Part shown: one piece after another, positions 7,412 to 16,289 of the stretch
Position numbering within the stretch: position 1 is the stretch's first letter
How the letters are laid out: the number at the start of each line of letters is the position of its first letter
Origin: Acetobacter farinalis
GTDB lineage: Bacteria; Pseudomonadota; Alphaproteobacteria; Acetobacterales; Acetobacteraceae
Length of the DNA: 64,000 nucleotides
Assembly (NCBI RefSeq): GCF_026240015.1
Contig: NZ_JAPIUX010000003.1
Span: 202,230 to 266,229, forward strand
Direction: 5' to 3'
Notes under the pieces: model-generated
What the model saw: the letters and a program-made list of their open reading frames with translations, nothing else
Told to the model about the DNA's origin: nothing
Database searches by the model: none
Position numbers and translations under genes: made by a program

Positions 7412-8812
7412 ATGACCTCGCGGTCTTTCATAACGTCGCCATGTGCAGGTGGCCTTGGCAAACTTACAGCATTGCCCGCTTTGGGTAGTGGGTTTCTGCT
7501 TCTTTTTGCCGGTGTTGGCACCGCTCAGGCAGCCGACACAACCCCCGCCATTGATACCGGCGATACCGCCTGGATGCTGGTGAGTACGGCCCTTGTGCTC
7601 ATGATGACCATTCCCGGGCTGGCACTGTTTTATGCGGGCATGGTGCGCAAGAAGAACGTTCTGGCGACTCTGATGCAGTCTTTTGCCCTGTGCTGCATCA
7701 TGTCCATTGTCTGGATGGTTGCGGGGTATTCTCTGGCCTTCACCACAGGCACACCGTGGATTGGCGGCCTCTCCCGCATGTTCCTGAACGGAATTGGCGC
7801 GCATATCCATAACGGGGTTGATGCTGCCTTCACGCTGGGGGCGGATTCTCCAAACGCCACGACGATGACGATTCCCGAGAGCATCTTCATGATGTTCCAG
7901 ATGACGTTTGCCATCATCACCCCTGCCCTGATTTCCGGTGCGTATGCAGAGCGCATGAAATTCAGCGCCATGTGCGTTTTTTCGATCTTCTGGTCCCTGC
8001 TGGTCTATGCCCCCATCGCGCACTGGGTCTGGAGCCCGGTAGGCTGGTTGGCTGGCCTTGGAACGGCGGATTTTGCCGGTGGCACAGTCGTTCACATCAA
8101 TGCTGGTATTGCCGGGCTTGTCTGCGCTCTGGTTCTTGGCCGGCGCAAGGGCTTCGGGCAGGAAGATCTCTCTCCGTTCAATCTGACCTATGCTGTTATC
8201 GGGGCTTCCCTGCTGTGGGTCGGCTGGTTCGGCTTTAACGCGGGCTCTGCTGTTGGCGCGAACGGTCGTGCCGGGATGGCTATGGCCACCACCCAGATTG
8301 CCGCCGCTGGCGCTGGCGTTGCCTGGATGCTGGTCGAGTGGCTGCGCAGCGGCAAACCGACTGTTCTGGGCGTTATTTCCGGTGCTGTTGGCGGCCTGGT
8401 GGCCATCACACCCGCGGCAGGCTTCGTGCTGCCGGGAAACGCTCTGATAATCGGGCTGATTACCGGCGTTGTGTGCTACTGGAGTGCTACGTCGCTCAAG
8501 CACATGCTGGGGTATGACGACAGTCTGGATGCCTTTGGTGTTCACGGCGTGGGCGGGATTGTCGGGGCGCTGCTGACCGGCCTGTTTGCCTACGGCCCGC
8601 TTTCTGCCACCGATGCCAACCCCTCTGGCGTGACTGGTTCTCTGCATCAGTTCATGGTTCAGGGGGAAGCCGTTATCGTCACCATTCTGTGGTGCGGCCT
8701 TGTCTCCTTCATCCTCCTGAAGGCCATTGACCTGACTCTTGGCCTGCGCGTCACGCCGGATGAGGAACTTGAAGGGTTGGATATGACCCTGCACGGTGAG
8801 CGGATCAACTAA
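7412..8812 (+). CDS. amtB: Ammonium transporter AmtB
   Basis: 466 residues. An N-terminal signal segment (LGSGFLLLFAGVGTAQA) precedes a typical Amt/Rh channel with about 11 membrane helices. Family signatures are visible: MVRKKNVLATLMQSF, the DFAGGTVVHINAGIAGLV motif and the FGVHGVGGIVGALLTG segment with its conserved His. It imports ammonium across the inner membrane. In most proteobacteria amtB follows glnK; here the upstream side is an insertion sequence and no PII gene is adjacent, so the usual glnK-amtB unit may have been split. A terminator follows at 8845. Confidence 0.95.
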   Translation: MTSRSFITSPCAGGLGKLTALPALGSGFLLLFAGVGTAQAADTTPAIDTGDTAWMLVSTALVLMMTIPGLALFYAGMVRKKNVLATLMQSFALCCIMSIVWMVAGYSLAFTTGTPWIGGLSRMFLNGIGAHIHNGVDAAFTLGADSPNATTMTIPESIFMMFQMTFAIITPALISGAYAERMKFSAMCVFSIFWSLLVYAPIAHWVWSPVGWLAGLGTADFAGGTVVHINAGIAGLVCALVLGRRKGFGQEDLSPFNLTYAVIGASLLWVGWFGFNAGSAVGANGRAGMAMATTQIAAAGAGVAWMLVEWLRSGKPTVLGVISGAVGGLVAITPAAGFVLPGNALIIGLITGVVCYWSATSLKHMLGYDDSLDAFGVHGVGGIVGALLTGLFAYGPLSATDANPSGVTGSLHQFMVQGEAVIVTILWCGLVSFILLKAIDLTLGLRVTPDEELEGLDMTLHGERIN

Positions 8813-8844
8813 CCGCTTTCACCCATAGTGTTTATGGTCTGCAT

Positions 8845-8881
8845 AAGCCCCTTCCCGCCTCTGCGCCGGAAGGGGCTTTTT
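8845..8881 (+). terminator. Rho-independent terminator of amtB
   Basis: AAGCCCCTTCCCG, a short loop region, then CCGGAAGGGGCTTTTT: a GC-rich stem followed by a T run, 33 bases after the amtB stop. Confidence 0.85.
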
Positions 8882-9259
8882 ACATCTGCGTTGTGTTCCC
8901 TGTTACGCCTCTTTCCTGGAGGGGCTGTAGCCCACGTCTCTCTGCGCATAGAGCGCAGGCACTCCGTGTTATACTAAAACCATTACGGTTTGACCGATGC
9001 GGTCTTCCCCCGAAATGTGCCCGCGCCAGAGACTCTCCAAGGCTTCCGGCGCGCGACAGGTCGCACGCTATGCTCATTGGTAATGCCGTGACACGCCTGA
9101 AAAATCCGCCATCCCTGATCCTGCAAAAAGCCAGACACACGGCTGCCGGGATAACCCTTTTCCAAACACATTTATTCGTCATAAGATACAATGCTAGTCA
9201 GGGTGCTTCGGCATGGTGCCGCATCTTCCGCCCCTGGTATTGGATGAGGTTCTGCCCTT
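8882..9259. other. 378-base region without a recognisable gene
   Basis: Lies between the amtB terminator and the next secreted-protein gene. Open frames here have no recognisable product. No tRNA-like fold or known small-RNA signature was seen. The last part presumably contains the promoter of the gene at 9260. Confidence 0.4.
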
Positions 9260-9805
9260 ATGACATCTTCCGCTCGCATCGCGCTTGCAACATTGGCGCT
9301 GAGCTGTGCAACAGCCCTTTCCGCTCCTGCCGCTCATGCCCTGAGCTCCAAAGAATGCCACGCCAGCTTTGCTGCGGCTCGTACCGCCGGAACCCTTGAT
9401 GGCCAGAGCTACAAGCAGTTCAAGGCTGCCAAATGTGACGCGGCCGCAACGCCCGCCACCACCCCTGCTCCGGCAGCGGCTCCGGCTGAAGCTGCGAAAA
9501 CCGCAGTAACGACGCCTGCAGCCGCCGCGACGGCACCTGCTGCAGCTTCAGCAGCAGCACCGGCAGCCACTCCTGCTGCGGCTGCTCCGGCAGCAGCTCC
9601 TGCCGCCGCAACAACGGCTGGCGTTGTGTTCCCCAGCGCCATTGCTCCGCAATATGCCAAGCTGAGCGCTGGCAAAGGCCGCATGAAAACGTGCCTTGAC
9701 CAGTACAACGCCAACAAGACCACCAATGGCAACGCCAACCTGAAGTGGATCCAGAAGGGTGGTGGTTATTACAGCCAGTGCAACACCCACCTGAAGGCAG
9801 GCTGA
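9260..9805 (+). CDS. Secreted Ala/Pro-rich protein of unknown function
   Basis: 181 residues. A clear signal peptide (ALATLALSCATALSAPAAHA) is followed by a short N-terminal cysteine segment (SSKECHASFAAARTAGTLDG ending AAKC), a low-complexity linker of Ala, Pro and Thr (about residues 58-118), and a C-terminal segment with two cysteines (MKTCLDQYNAN, GGYYSQCNTHLKAG). The layout, two small Cys-paired modules joined by a flexible linker, suggests an exported periplasmic or surface protein. The first module loosely resembles PsiF-like repeats, but I do not assign it. A terminator follows directly. Confidence 0.75.
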   Translation: MTSSARIALATLALSCATALSAPAAHALSSKECHASFAAARTAGTLDGQSYKQFKAAKCDAAATPATTPAPAAAPAEAAKTAVTTPAAAATAPAAASAAAPAATPAAAAPAAAPAAATTAGVVFPSAIAPQYAKLSAGKGRMKTCLDQYNANKTTNGNANLKWIQKGGGYYSQCNTHLKAG

Positions 9806-9810
9806 TTTTC

Positions 9811-9843
9811 AGACCGGAGCGCCGTTCTGGCGCTCCGGTCTTT
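9811..9843 (+). terminator. Rho-independent terminator
   Basis: GACCGGAGCGCC, loop GTTCT, GGCGCTCCGGTC then TTT: a near-perfect 12-base stem six bases after the stop of the secreted-protein gene. Confidence 0.85.
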
Positions 9844-10221
9844 CAGGACGATCACGCGCTGCCCGCGCCGATGTCCGGCAGACCATTCTGCCTGTTATTG
9901 AAAAAGCTCAAGTATAACCAACAGAGGCTTTTTCAGTATTTTCCCTGATGGATGCGTCATTCCATACGCATGACCACCCCCTATTTCCGCACAGACCTCA
10001 TAAAGCGCTACGCTCCCCTGCGCTGTGCATCGGAGCCGAACAGGCGCAGGGTGCGATACGGCGGACCCGCCGCCTGCCGTTGAAACTCTGGAAAATACGT
10101 TGCGTGGCTTATCCCAACGAGCACAGGATGTGATCTGACATGCCGCCGGGAGGCTTGGGTTTCCGTCTGACGCGGGCACGGAGTCTGGCGTGAGAACCGT
10201 ATCAGCCCTTCTCCAGCGGCT
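9844..10221. other. 378-base structured intergenic region
   Basis: No convincing gene. Two strong hairpins are visible: 10011-10055 (CCCTGCGC pairing with GCGCAGGG, with flanking CGC/GCG) and 10058-10080 (ACGGC pairing with GCCGT). Known conserved motifs of SRP RNA, RNase P RNA and tmRNA were looked for and not found. It may be an untranslated region or an unassigned small RNA; the minus-strand frame 9895-10179 has no recognisable features. Confidence 0.4.
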
Positions 10222-11187
10222 TTAGTCGTCCTTCTGTGCCGCCTGTCTTTTCAGCGCCGGCATGACGTAGAGTGTTCCGGTCTGATACGAAATCCAGACA
10301 CGATGCGCCGCAAACCAGTCTGACCCCAGCAGCATATCCACGGAATCATGAAGAGGGGCGACGGTCAGAACCGGTGCCTTTTCCTCCTCCTGTCCGATCT
10401 GGAATGTATGGAACCGGTGCCAGTGGTAGACCTGCTGATGCCCATCCACACCACTGGTCAACCCACCCGGATCAGCCGACAGGGTGCGGGCTGTCACCCC
10501 AAGTTTTTCCACGGCTTTATCTGATACAATACGGGAGCGCGCCCCGCTGTCCACCAGAGCACGCAGCGGCATGCCATCCAGCAGCACCTGAACCACCACG
10601 CGCCGTCCGGCGGATTGCAGGGGCACAGCCCGATAGATCACATGCCAGTCCACGGGGCCGGCGCAGGCCGCAGACCCGTTTTTAACCGACCAGAATGTCA
10701 GCCAGCCCTCCGCCACATTGAATTCCACATCGTAACGCGAGAGCAGGTCTCCCCCGACCAGCCCCTCAACCGGCGGCTGTGTGACAGGCTTGCCGGGCAG
10801 ATCCCCCACAGGAACAGAGACCGGCCCGGTTTCCAGCCCCCCAAGCCTCAGAGAGCGCAGAATGACATTGGGCACCATCCGCCCCATGCCACCCGTGCCA
10901 CGCATGACGGTATGGACAGAGGGGTCCAACTGCACATCAAACCGCTCTGCCGCCTCGGGCGAGAGCAGACTGCCTTCAGACCCGGTATCCACAATCATGC
11001 CCGCCGGATGCCCGTTGATCTGCACCGGGATGTTCAGAAACCCCAGATCATCATGCAAGGGCACACGGGCTATCCGTTCATGGTGGCATAGCCCTTCCGC
11101 CGCCAGCACCGTGCTGGCAGGAGCCACAAGCCCTGCCGTGGAGCAGACAGCAAGGAACAGAACCGCCCGGATACCCTGTGTGCCCAT
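10222..11187 (-). CDS. Exported retropepsin-like aspartic protease with two domains
   Basis: 321 residues from the ATG at 11187, chosen because it opens directly into a signal peptide (AVLFLAVCSTAGLVAPASTVLA); an ATG eight codons upstream would overlap pip. Two aspartyl-protease loops are present: IVDTGSEGSLLS (Asp 67) and LVDSGARSRIVS (Asp 213), each followed by a glycine-rich strand (VGGDLLSRYDV; MLLGSDWFAAH). Tandem retropepsin-like domains could make one pseudo-dimeric active site in a single chain. It is the last gene of an apparent xerC-pip-protease operon. Substrate unknown; periplasmic location inferred. Confidence 0.75.
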   Translation of the reverse strand: MGTQGIRAVLFLAVCSTAGLVAPASTVLAAEGLCHHERIARVPLHDDLGFLNIPVQINGHPAGMIVDTGSEGSLLSPEAAERFDVQLDPSVHTVMRGTGGMGRMVPNVILRSLRLGGLETGPVSVPVGDLPGKPVTQPPVEGLVGGDLLSRYDVEFNVAEGWLTFWSVKNGSAACAGPVDWHVIYRAVPLQSAGRRVVVQVLLDGMPLRALVDSGARSRIVSDKAVEKLGVTARTLSADPGGLTSGVDGHQQVYHWHRFHTFQIGQEEEKAPVLTVAPLHDSVDMLLGSDWFAAHRVWISYQTGTLYVMPALKRQAAQKDD

Positions 11188-11191
11188 GCTC

Positions 11192-12154
11192 TCAGCCCAG
11201 TTCCCGTGCAAAATGGTCCGTTGCCTCCAGCAGAGCGCTCAGAATGCCGGGCTCAAAGAGCGCATGGCCTGCTGCGTCAATCAGCCTGAACTCCGCTTCC
11301 GGCCACGCCCTGTGCAGATCCCACGCCGTGCGGACCGGCGTGGCCATATCGTAGCGGCCCTGCACGATAATGGCCGGAATATGCCGGATACGCTCGACAT
11401 CACGGATCAACTGGCCTTCTTCCAGCCAGCCGCCATGCACGAAGTAATGGTTTTCAATGCGGGAGAAGGCCAGCGCATAGTCAGCATCCTCGTGCTGGGT
11501 TTCAATCTCCGGCGCGGGCAGCAGAGTGAGCGTACGCCCTTCCCACAGGCTCCAGGCCAGAGCGGCTTCCTGCCGTACCGCGTGATCATCCGACACCAGA
11601 CGCTTGCGGTAGGCGGCCATCATGTCCCCCCGCTCCGCCAGAGGAATGGGGGCCAGGAAATCTTCCCACTTGTCCGGGAACACCCAGGAGGCCCCTTCCT
11701 GATAATACCAGAGCAGCTCCGCCTTCCGCAGGGTAAAAATCCCGCGCAGCATCAGGGCCGTGACACGCGTGGGGTGTGTCTGGGCATAGGCCAGTGCCAG
11801 TGTGGACCCCCATGAGCCGCCAAAAACTGCCCATTTATCAATCCCGAAGAACACACGCAGGCGTTCAATATCCGCCACCAGATGCCAGGTGGTGTTGTTC
11901 TCGAGCGAAGCGTGCGGCCGGGAGCGACCACATCCGCGCTGGTCAAACAGCACAATACGATACCGGGACGGGTCAAACAGGCGCCGCTGCGCGGGAGAAC
12001 ACCCGCCACCGGGGCCACCATGCAGAAACACCACGGGAATACCGAGCGGATTCCCGCATTCTTCCCAATAGACCTCGTGGCCTTCCCCTGTGTCCAGATA
12101 GCCATGCGCGTAGGGTTCGATAGCAGGCCATGGGGCGCGCTGTGGCTCGGTCAT
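11192..12154 (-). CDS. pip: Proline iminopeptidase
   Basis: 320 residues from the ATG at 12154, which shares a base with the xerC stop (TGATG), implying coupled translation. Alpha/beta-hydrolase of the prolyl aminopeptidase family (S33): oxyanion loop HGGPGGG (45-51), DQRGCGRSRPH, nucleophile elbow GGSWGSTLAL with Ser 114, then the acid (VQGRYDMATP) and His (DAAGHALFE). It removes N-terminal proline from peptides in the cytosol. The match to the family extends to the C-terminus (LLEATDHFAREL). Confidence 0.92.
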   Translation of the reverse strand: MTEPQRAPWPAIEPYAHGYLDTGEGHEVYWEECGNPLGIPVVFLHGGPGGGCSPAQRRLFDPSRYRIVLFDQRGCGRSRPHASLENNTTWHLVADIERLRVFFGIDKWAVFGGSWGSTLALAYAQTHPTRVTALMLRGIFTLRKAELLWYYQEGASWVFPDKWEDFLAPIPLAERGDMMAAYRKRLVSDDHAVRQEAALAWSLWEGRTLTLLPAPEIETQHEDADYALAFSRIENHYFVHGGWLEEGQLIRDVERIRHIPAIIVQGRYDMATPVRTAWDLHRAWPEAEFRLIDAAGHALFEPGILSALLEATDHFARELG

Positions 12155-13134
12155 CAGTCTCGTGTTCCTTCTCTCGGCTGAGCAGTTTTTTGCGCACGCG
12201 GGTGCGCACGGGTCCACACATCAAGCAGGCGCGCTTCATCTGCAAGAGTGTATCTCTGTGTGGTGGAAAGGCTGGCATGCCCCAGCAGTTCCTGAATGAC
12301 GCGCAGGTCTGCGCCGCCTTCCATCAGATGTGTCGCAAAAGAATGCCGGAGCGCATGCGGCGTGACGTGGTCGGGCAGCCCTGCCATGCTCCGCCATTCC
12401 CGCATGGCCTTCTGGGCCACGCCAGCCTGCAACCGCCCGCCACGCACACCGGGGAACAGGGGGGCCTCCGGCAACGGGGACGGATGCCGCGAACCCCAGG
12501 CTTCCAGAGCCTGCTGCACCACAGGCAGCACCGGCACCAGACGCTCCTTGTTGCCCTTTCCCCTGATCCGCAGAACGCCACTGCCGCGCAGGGCCGCCAG
12601 ATCTGAAACATTCAGGTTGAGGGCTTCTGAAATACGCAGCCCGCAGCCGTATAGAAGCAGAAACAGGGCCCCATCCCGCTGCTGCGCCATAGGCGTGAGC
12701 GCCAGTGCGGCAATATCCTCCGGCACGGCTTTGGCATCCGTCACGCTCAGCGGGCGCGGAAGAGGCTTTTTTGTACGGGGAGTGGCCAGCAGGGCGACAG
12801 CGGGATTCTCCACCCCCTGCCTCCGGGCCAGATACCGGAAAAAGGACCGCACTGCGGAAACACGCCGCGCCCGCGTACGCGCCGCCCGGTCCGGCGTGCT
12901 CTGCCGCTGGCGTGAAGCGGCTGAACGCGCCTGCTCCTGCGCCAGCCAGGCACGCATATCCCGCAGGCTGATGCGCCCCAGCCCGGCCATATCCGGCAGG
13001 CCATCCAGATGCGTTGCCATAAAGCCCAGAAACCGGGCCAGATCGGCACGGTAGGCCTCGATGGTCAGGGGAGAGGCCCGCCTTTCCGTTGCCATCCATT
13101 CCAGAAACAGCCGGACGGCGTCTTCCGCTGTCAT
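12154..13134 (-). CDS. xerC: Tyrosine recombinase XerC
   Basis: 326 residues, slightly longer than the usual 300 because of a basic insert around residues 70-90. The SAM-like N-terminal core-binding domain is followed by the catalytic domain with Arg 167 (GCGLRISEAL), Lys 193 (GKGNKERLVP), His 260 and Arg 263 (HALRHSFATHL), His 286 (LLGHASLSTTQ) and the nucleophile Tyr 295. With XerD it resolves chromosome dimers at dif during division. Flanking genes (priA divergent, pip downstream) fit a chromosomal XerC rather than an element integrase. Confidence 0.93.
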   Translation of the reverse strand: MTAEDAVRLFLEWMATERRASPLTIEAYRADLARFLGFMATHLDGLPDMAGLGRISLRDMRAWLAQEQARSAASRQRQSTPDRAARTRARRVSAVRSFFRYLARRQGVENPAVALLATPRTKKPLPRPLSVTDAKAVPEDIAALALTPMAQQRDGALFLLLYGCGLRISEALNLNVSDLAALRGSGVLRIRGKGNKERLVPVLPVVQQALEAWGSRHPSPLPEAPLFPGVRGGRLQAGVAQKAMREWRSMAGLPDHVTPHALRHSFATHLMEGGADLRVIQELLGHASLSTTQRYTLADEARLLDVWTRAHPRAQKTAQPREGTRD

Positions 13135-13270
13135 CGCATCCCCTCAAGCAGGCTTGTGCAGAGACCTCCGCACCCCTCAACGTATTCTGAAGGCGATGCT
13201 GACTTGTCCAGAATTTTTATGATTTCGCAACACTGTTCTTTAACCGGGCCTCCGCTTACATAGAAACACC

Positions 13271-15532
13271 ATGGCGCCTGCACCTCTCTCTCCTCCTCCA
13301 CCCGCACGCCCTCCGGCTTCCGCCGCTGGCGCTGCGCGCCAGAGAGTGCCTGTGCTGCTGCCCATGCCGTTCCCCGGCCCGTTTGATTATGCCGCCCCTG
13401 CGGGCATGCCCCTGCAACCCGGCGATATTGTGACGGTCCCCCTCGGCCACCGCAGGCAGACCGGTGTTGTCTGGGATAGCGCAACCACCCTGCCCCCGGA
13501 ATTCGCGCCGCCCCCTACCCCCACGGTGGATGCGGCAAAGCTGCGCGCCGTGGTGGAGCGGCTGGACCTCCCGCCGCTTACCGCCGAACTCCGCCGGTTT
13601 GTGGACTGGGTTGCCGCCTATACGCTCTCCGCCCCCGGCATGGTGCTGGCCATGACTCTGCGCCTGCATATGCGGGGTGCCCCCACGCCCTCCACCGGCT
13701 GGCTGGCGGCCTCCCCTCTGCCTGAGGGCATACGCCTCACCCCCGCGCGCCAGAAAGTGCTGACCCTGCTGGCGGATGGTACCGCCCGCACCACAACAGA
13801 CCTTGCCTCGGCCGCCGGGGTTGGTCCCGGTGTGGTGAAAGGACTGGCAGACAGCGGCGCCCTGCGCCCGGTAACACTCGAGCCGGAACGGGCCTTTGCC
13901 CAGCCGGACCCACACCATAACCCACCGGTTCTGGAAGGCGCACAAGCGGAGGCAACAGCCGCCCTCCGGCATACCGTGGCGGAAGGCTGTTTTTCCGTCA
14001 CGCTGCTGGAAGGGGTGACCGGCTCCGGTAAAACGGAAATCTATCTGGAAGCGCTTGCCGCCTGTCTGGAGCAGGGCAGACAGGCCTTGGTGCTCCTGCC
14101 GGAAATCGCTTTATCCGCCCAGTGGATGGAGCGTTTTACCCGCCGCTTCGGCACACAACCCGCCATCTGGCATTCGGAAGTAGGCCAGCGGGCCCGCCGC
14201 CTGACATGGCACGGCGCGGCGGACGGCAGCGCCACCGTGGTGGTGGGTGCGCGGTCCGCCCTATTCCTGCCGTTCAGGAATCTGGGCCTGATTATTGTGG
14301 ATGAAGAACACGAAGCCCTGTTCAAGCAGGAGGAAGGGGTCATCTACAGTGCGCGGGATATGGCCGTAGTGCGGGCGCGGCTGGCCGGGTTTCCCATCGC
14401 GCTGGTTTCCGCCACACCCAGCCTTGAAACACTGGCCAATGTTGAGGCCGGGCGCTACCGGCATCTCGTTCTGCCCTCCCGCCACGGGGGGGCCACCCTG
14501 CCGGAAACCCGTATTCTGGACATGCGGGACCACCCTCCGCCACGCGGCCTGTTTCTCTCCCCGGTGCTGACGGAAGAGCTGAGCGCGACTTTCGAGCGGA
14601 AGGAACAGGCCATGCTGTTCCTCAACCGGCGCGGCTATGCTCCCCTCACCTTATGCCGGGCCTGCGGGCACCGGATGGAATGCCCGCACTGCACCGCATG
14701 GCTGGTTGAGCACCGGAACCGCAAAATCCTCTCCTGCCATTTTTGCGACCATACCGAACCCATGCCGGAAACCTGCCCATCCTGCGGGGCGGAACAGAGC
14801 CTGACCCCCATCGGACCGGGGATTGAGCGCATTACGGAAGAAGCCCGCCACCTGTTTCCCGATGCCCGGATTCTGGTGATGGCCAGTGATACGCTGGGCG
14901 GCCCTGCCGCCACGGCGGAGGCTGTGGGCAAGATTTCCCGTCAGGAAGTTGATCTGGTGATCGGCACCCAGATTGTCGCCAAAGGCTGGCATTTTCCGCA
15001 TCTGACCCTGGTTGGCATCGTGGATGCGGACCTCGGCCTTGGGGGGGGAGACCTCCGGGCGGGGGAACGCACCATTCAGCTTCTGCATCAGGTGGCGGGG
15101 CGTGCGGGGCGTGCGAGCACACCCGGCCGCGTTCTGCTGCAAAGCTACACGCCGGAACACCCGGTGATGCAGGCTCTGCTCTCCGGAGATTTTGATGCCT
15201 TCATGGCGCAGGAAGCCGAGCAGAGACGCCCCGGCTTCTGGCCGCCTTACGGGCGGCTGGCCGCCCTTATCATCAGTGCCGAAACGGCTGCCGCCGCGGA
15301 TGATACCGCCGCAGCCCTTGGCCGGGTGGCCCCTTATGGGGAGGGTATTCAGGTTCTGGGGCCAGCCCCGGCTCCCATGGCCATTCTGCGCGGGCGGCAC
15401 AGGCGGCGGCTTCTGCTGCGCACCCGCAAATCCATAGCCGTGCAGCCCATTCTGCGGCGTTGGCTGGGCATGATCAAACCCGGCAAAGGCGTGCGTATTG
15501 ATGTGGATATTGATCCCGTTTCTTTTCTGTAA
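13271..15532 (+). CDS. priA: Primosomal protein N' (replication restart helicase PriA)
   Basis: 753 residues, full length. An N-terminal 3' DNA-binding domain (MPFPGPFDYAAPAGMPLQPG region) is followed by a DEAD-like helicase core with Walker A GVTGSGKTEIYLE near residue 250 and the DEEH box near 343. Paired cysteines (CRACGHRMECPHC, CHFCDH, CPSCGA) form the PriA zinc-binding insert; motif V/VI segments VIGTQIVAKGWHFP and HQVAGRAGRA follow. It reloads the replisome at stalled forks. It is transcribed divergently from xerC across 136 bases that must hold both promoters. Confidence 0.95.
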   Translation: MAPAPLSPPPPARPPASAAGAARQRVPVLLPMPFPGPFDYAAPAGMPLQPGDIVTVPLGHRRQTGVVWDSATTLPPEFAPPPTPTVDAAKLRAVVERLDLPPLTAELRRFVDWVAAYTLSAPGMVLAMTLRLHMRGAPTPSTGWLAASPLPEGIRLTPARQKVLTLLADGTARTTTDLASAAGVGPGVVKGLADSGALRPVTLEPERAFAQPDPHHNPPVLEGAQAEATAALRHTVAEGCFSVTLLEGVTGSGKTEIYLEALAACLEQGRQALVLLPEIALSAQWMERFTRRFGTQPAIWHSEVGQRARRLTWHGAADGSATVVVGARSALFLPFRNLGLIIVDEEHEALFKQEEGVIYSARDMAVVRARLAGFPIALVSATPSLETLANVEAGRYRHLVLPSRHGGATLPETRILDMRDHPPPRGLFLSPVLTEELSATFERKEQAMLFLNRRGYAPLTLCRACGHRMECPHCTAWLVEHRNRKILSCHFCDHTEPMPETCPSCGAEQSLTPIGPGIERITEEARHLFPDARILVMASDTLGGPAATAEAVGKISRQEVDLVIGTQIVAKGWHFPHLTLVGIVDADLGLGGGDLRAGERTIQLLHQVAGRAGRASTPGRVLLQSYTPEHPVMQALLSGDFDAFMAQEAEQRRPGFWPPYGRLAALIISAETAAAADDTAAALGRVAPYGEGIQVLGPAPAPMAILRGRHRRRLLLRTRKSIAVQPILRRWLGMIKPGKGVRIDVDIDPVSFL

Positions 15533-15692
15533 CAATTTTTTTGATCAGGCAGGCTTCCGCGCATCATTTTCAGGATGTGTTTTCTGTAACGATAGAGTAT
15601 CGTTTTGTCGTAAAAGCGTGATCTGAAGCCTGCTTTTCCCTGTTAAGATCGGGCAGGACACCCGCTGAGAAAAACTCTGGAGGATCCTGCCC

Positions 15693-16166
15693 ATGAAGCA
15701 CCATTCTCTTATAGGTCTTGCCATCTATTTTTCATCCTGGATGGGCGTGGCGCTTCTTGGTCTGGTCTATTGTGACTGGCATGTAGTAGCATCCACCCTT
15801 GTCCTGATGCCGCTTATCTCCCTTGCTGTGGGAACCGCTGTCGTTCTCTTCCTGCGGTTTGTTTTGAAAAAAGAGCATCGGCTGGCCCGGCTTTACAGAT
15901 CCAAAATTCAGAAGCCGGTGTGGCGCGCCATTTTCTGGCTCCTGCCCCTGCCAGCACTGACGCCCCTTGTGCTGGATATCCTGCACGGCCACCCGCAGAA
16001 CACGGATGCGCTGGGCCTCAAAATTCTGACTTTGCTGGGCGTGATCATGGCTGGGGAGGTTCTGGCGCTGAACGTGACGGAAGACCTTGCGGAAGCAGAA
16101 ACCACGCCTGCGGCAAACGCCGTTACCCCACACGGCAGTCTGGTAAATGAAGGGGAGAACCCCTGA
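15693..16166 (+). CDS. Membrane protein of unknown function
   Basis: 157 residues with four apparent membrane segments (SLIGLAIYFSSWMGVALLGL; TLVLMPLISLAVGTAVVLFL; AIFWLLPLPALTPLVLDIL; GLKILTLLGVIMAGEVLAL) and a short soluble C-terminal tail. It has a clear ribosome site (TCTGGAGGATCC) 8-10 bases upstream. I do not recognise the family. It is followed by a bidirectional terminator shared with yajC. Confidence 0.65.
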   Translation: MKHHSLIGLAIYFSSWMGVALLGLVYCDWHVVASTLVLMPLISLAVGTAVVLFLRFVLKKEHRLARLYRSKIQKPVWRAIFWLLPLPALTPLVLDILHGHPQNTDALGLKILTLLGVIMAGEVLALNVTEDLAEAETTPAANAVTPHGSLVNEGENP

Positions 16167-16202
16167 CCGGGGCGCACTCCTACCCCTGAACACTCCGGTC
16201 AT

Positions 16203-16232
16203 AAAAAAAGCGGACCGAAAGTCCGCTTTTTT
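16203..16232. terminator. Bidirectional terminator
   Basis: AAAAAAAGCGGAC, loop CGAAA, GTCCGCTTTTTT: A run, 7-base GC-rich stem and T run. It lies between the membrane-protein gene on the plus strand and yajC on the minus strand and can serve both. Confidence 0.88.
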
Positions 16233-16289
16233 ACGCGTGCCTTTACACTGGCGCCTTGCGGCGCGCAGGCCTGATACGAAACGGCGAGA

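Noticed and set aside
7376..8794. 472-codon minus-strand frame opposite amtB
   Set aside because: AmtB is certain; the antisense frame is Gln/Gly/His-rich and is a codon-bias artefact.
8882..9259. tRNA or known small RNA before the Ala/Pro-rich protein gene
   Set aside because: No cloverleaf arms, T-loop GTTCRA or CCA end were found, and the hairpins present are weak.
12154..13134. XerC as the integrase of a mobile element
   Set aside because: It lies between priA and pip with no attachment-site repeats or element genes nearby, and its sequence is of the housekeeping type.
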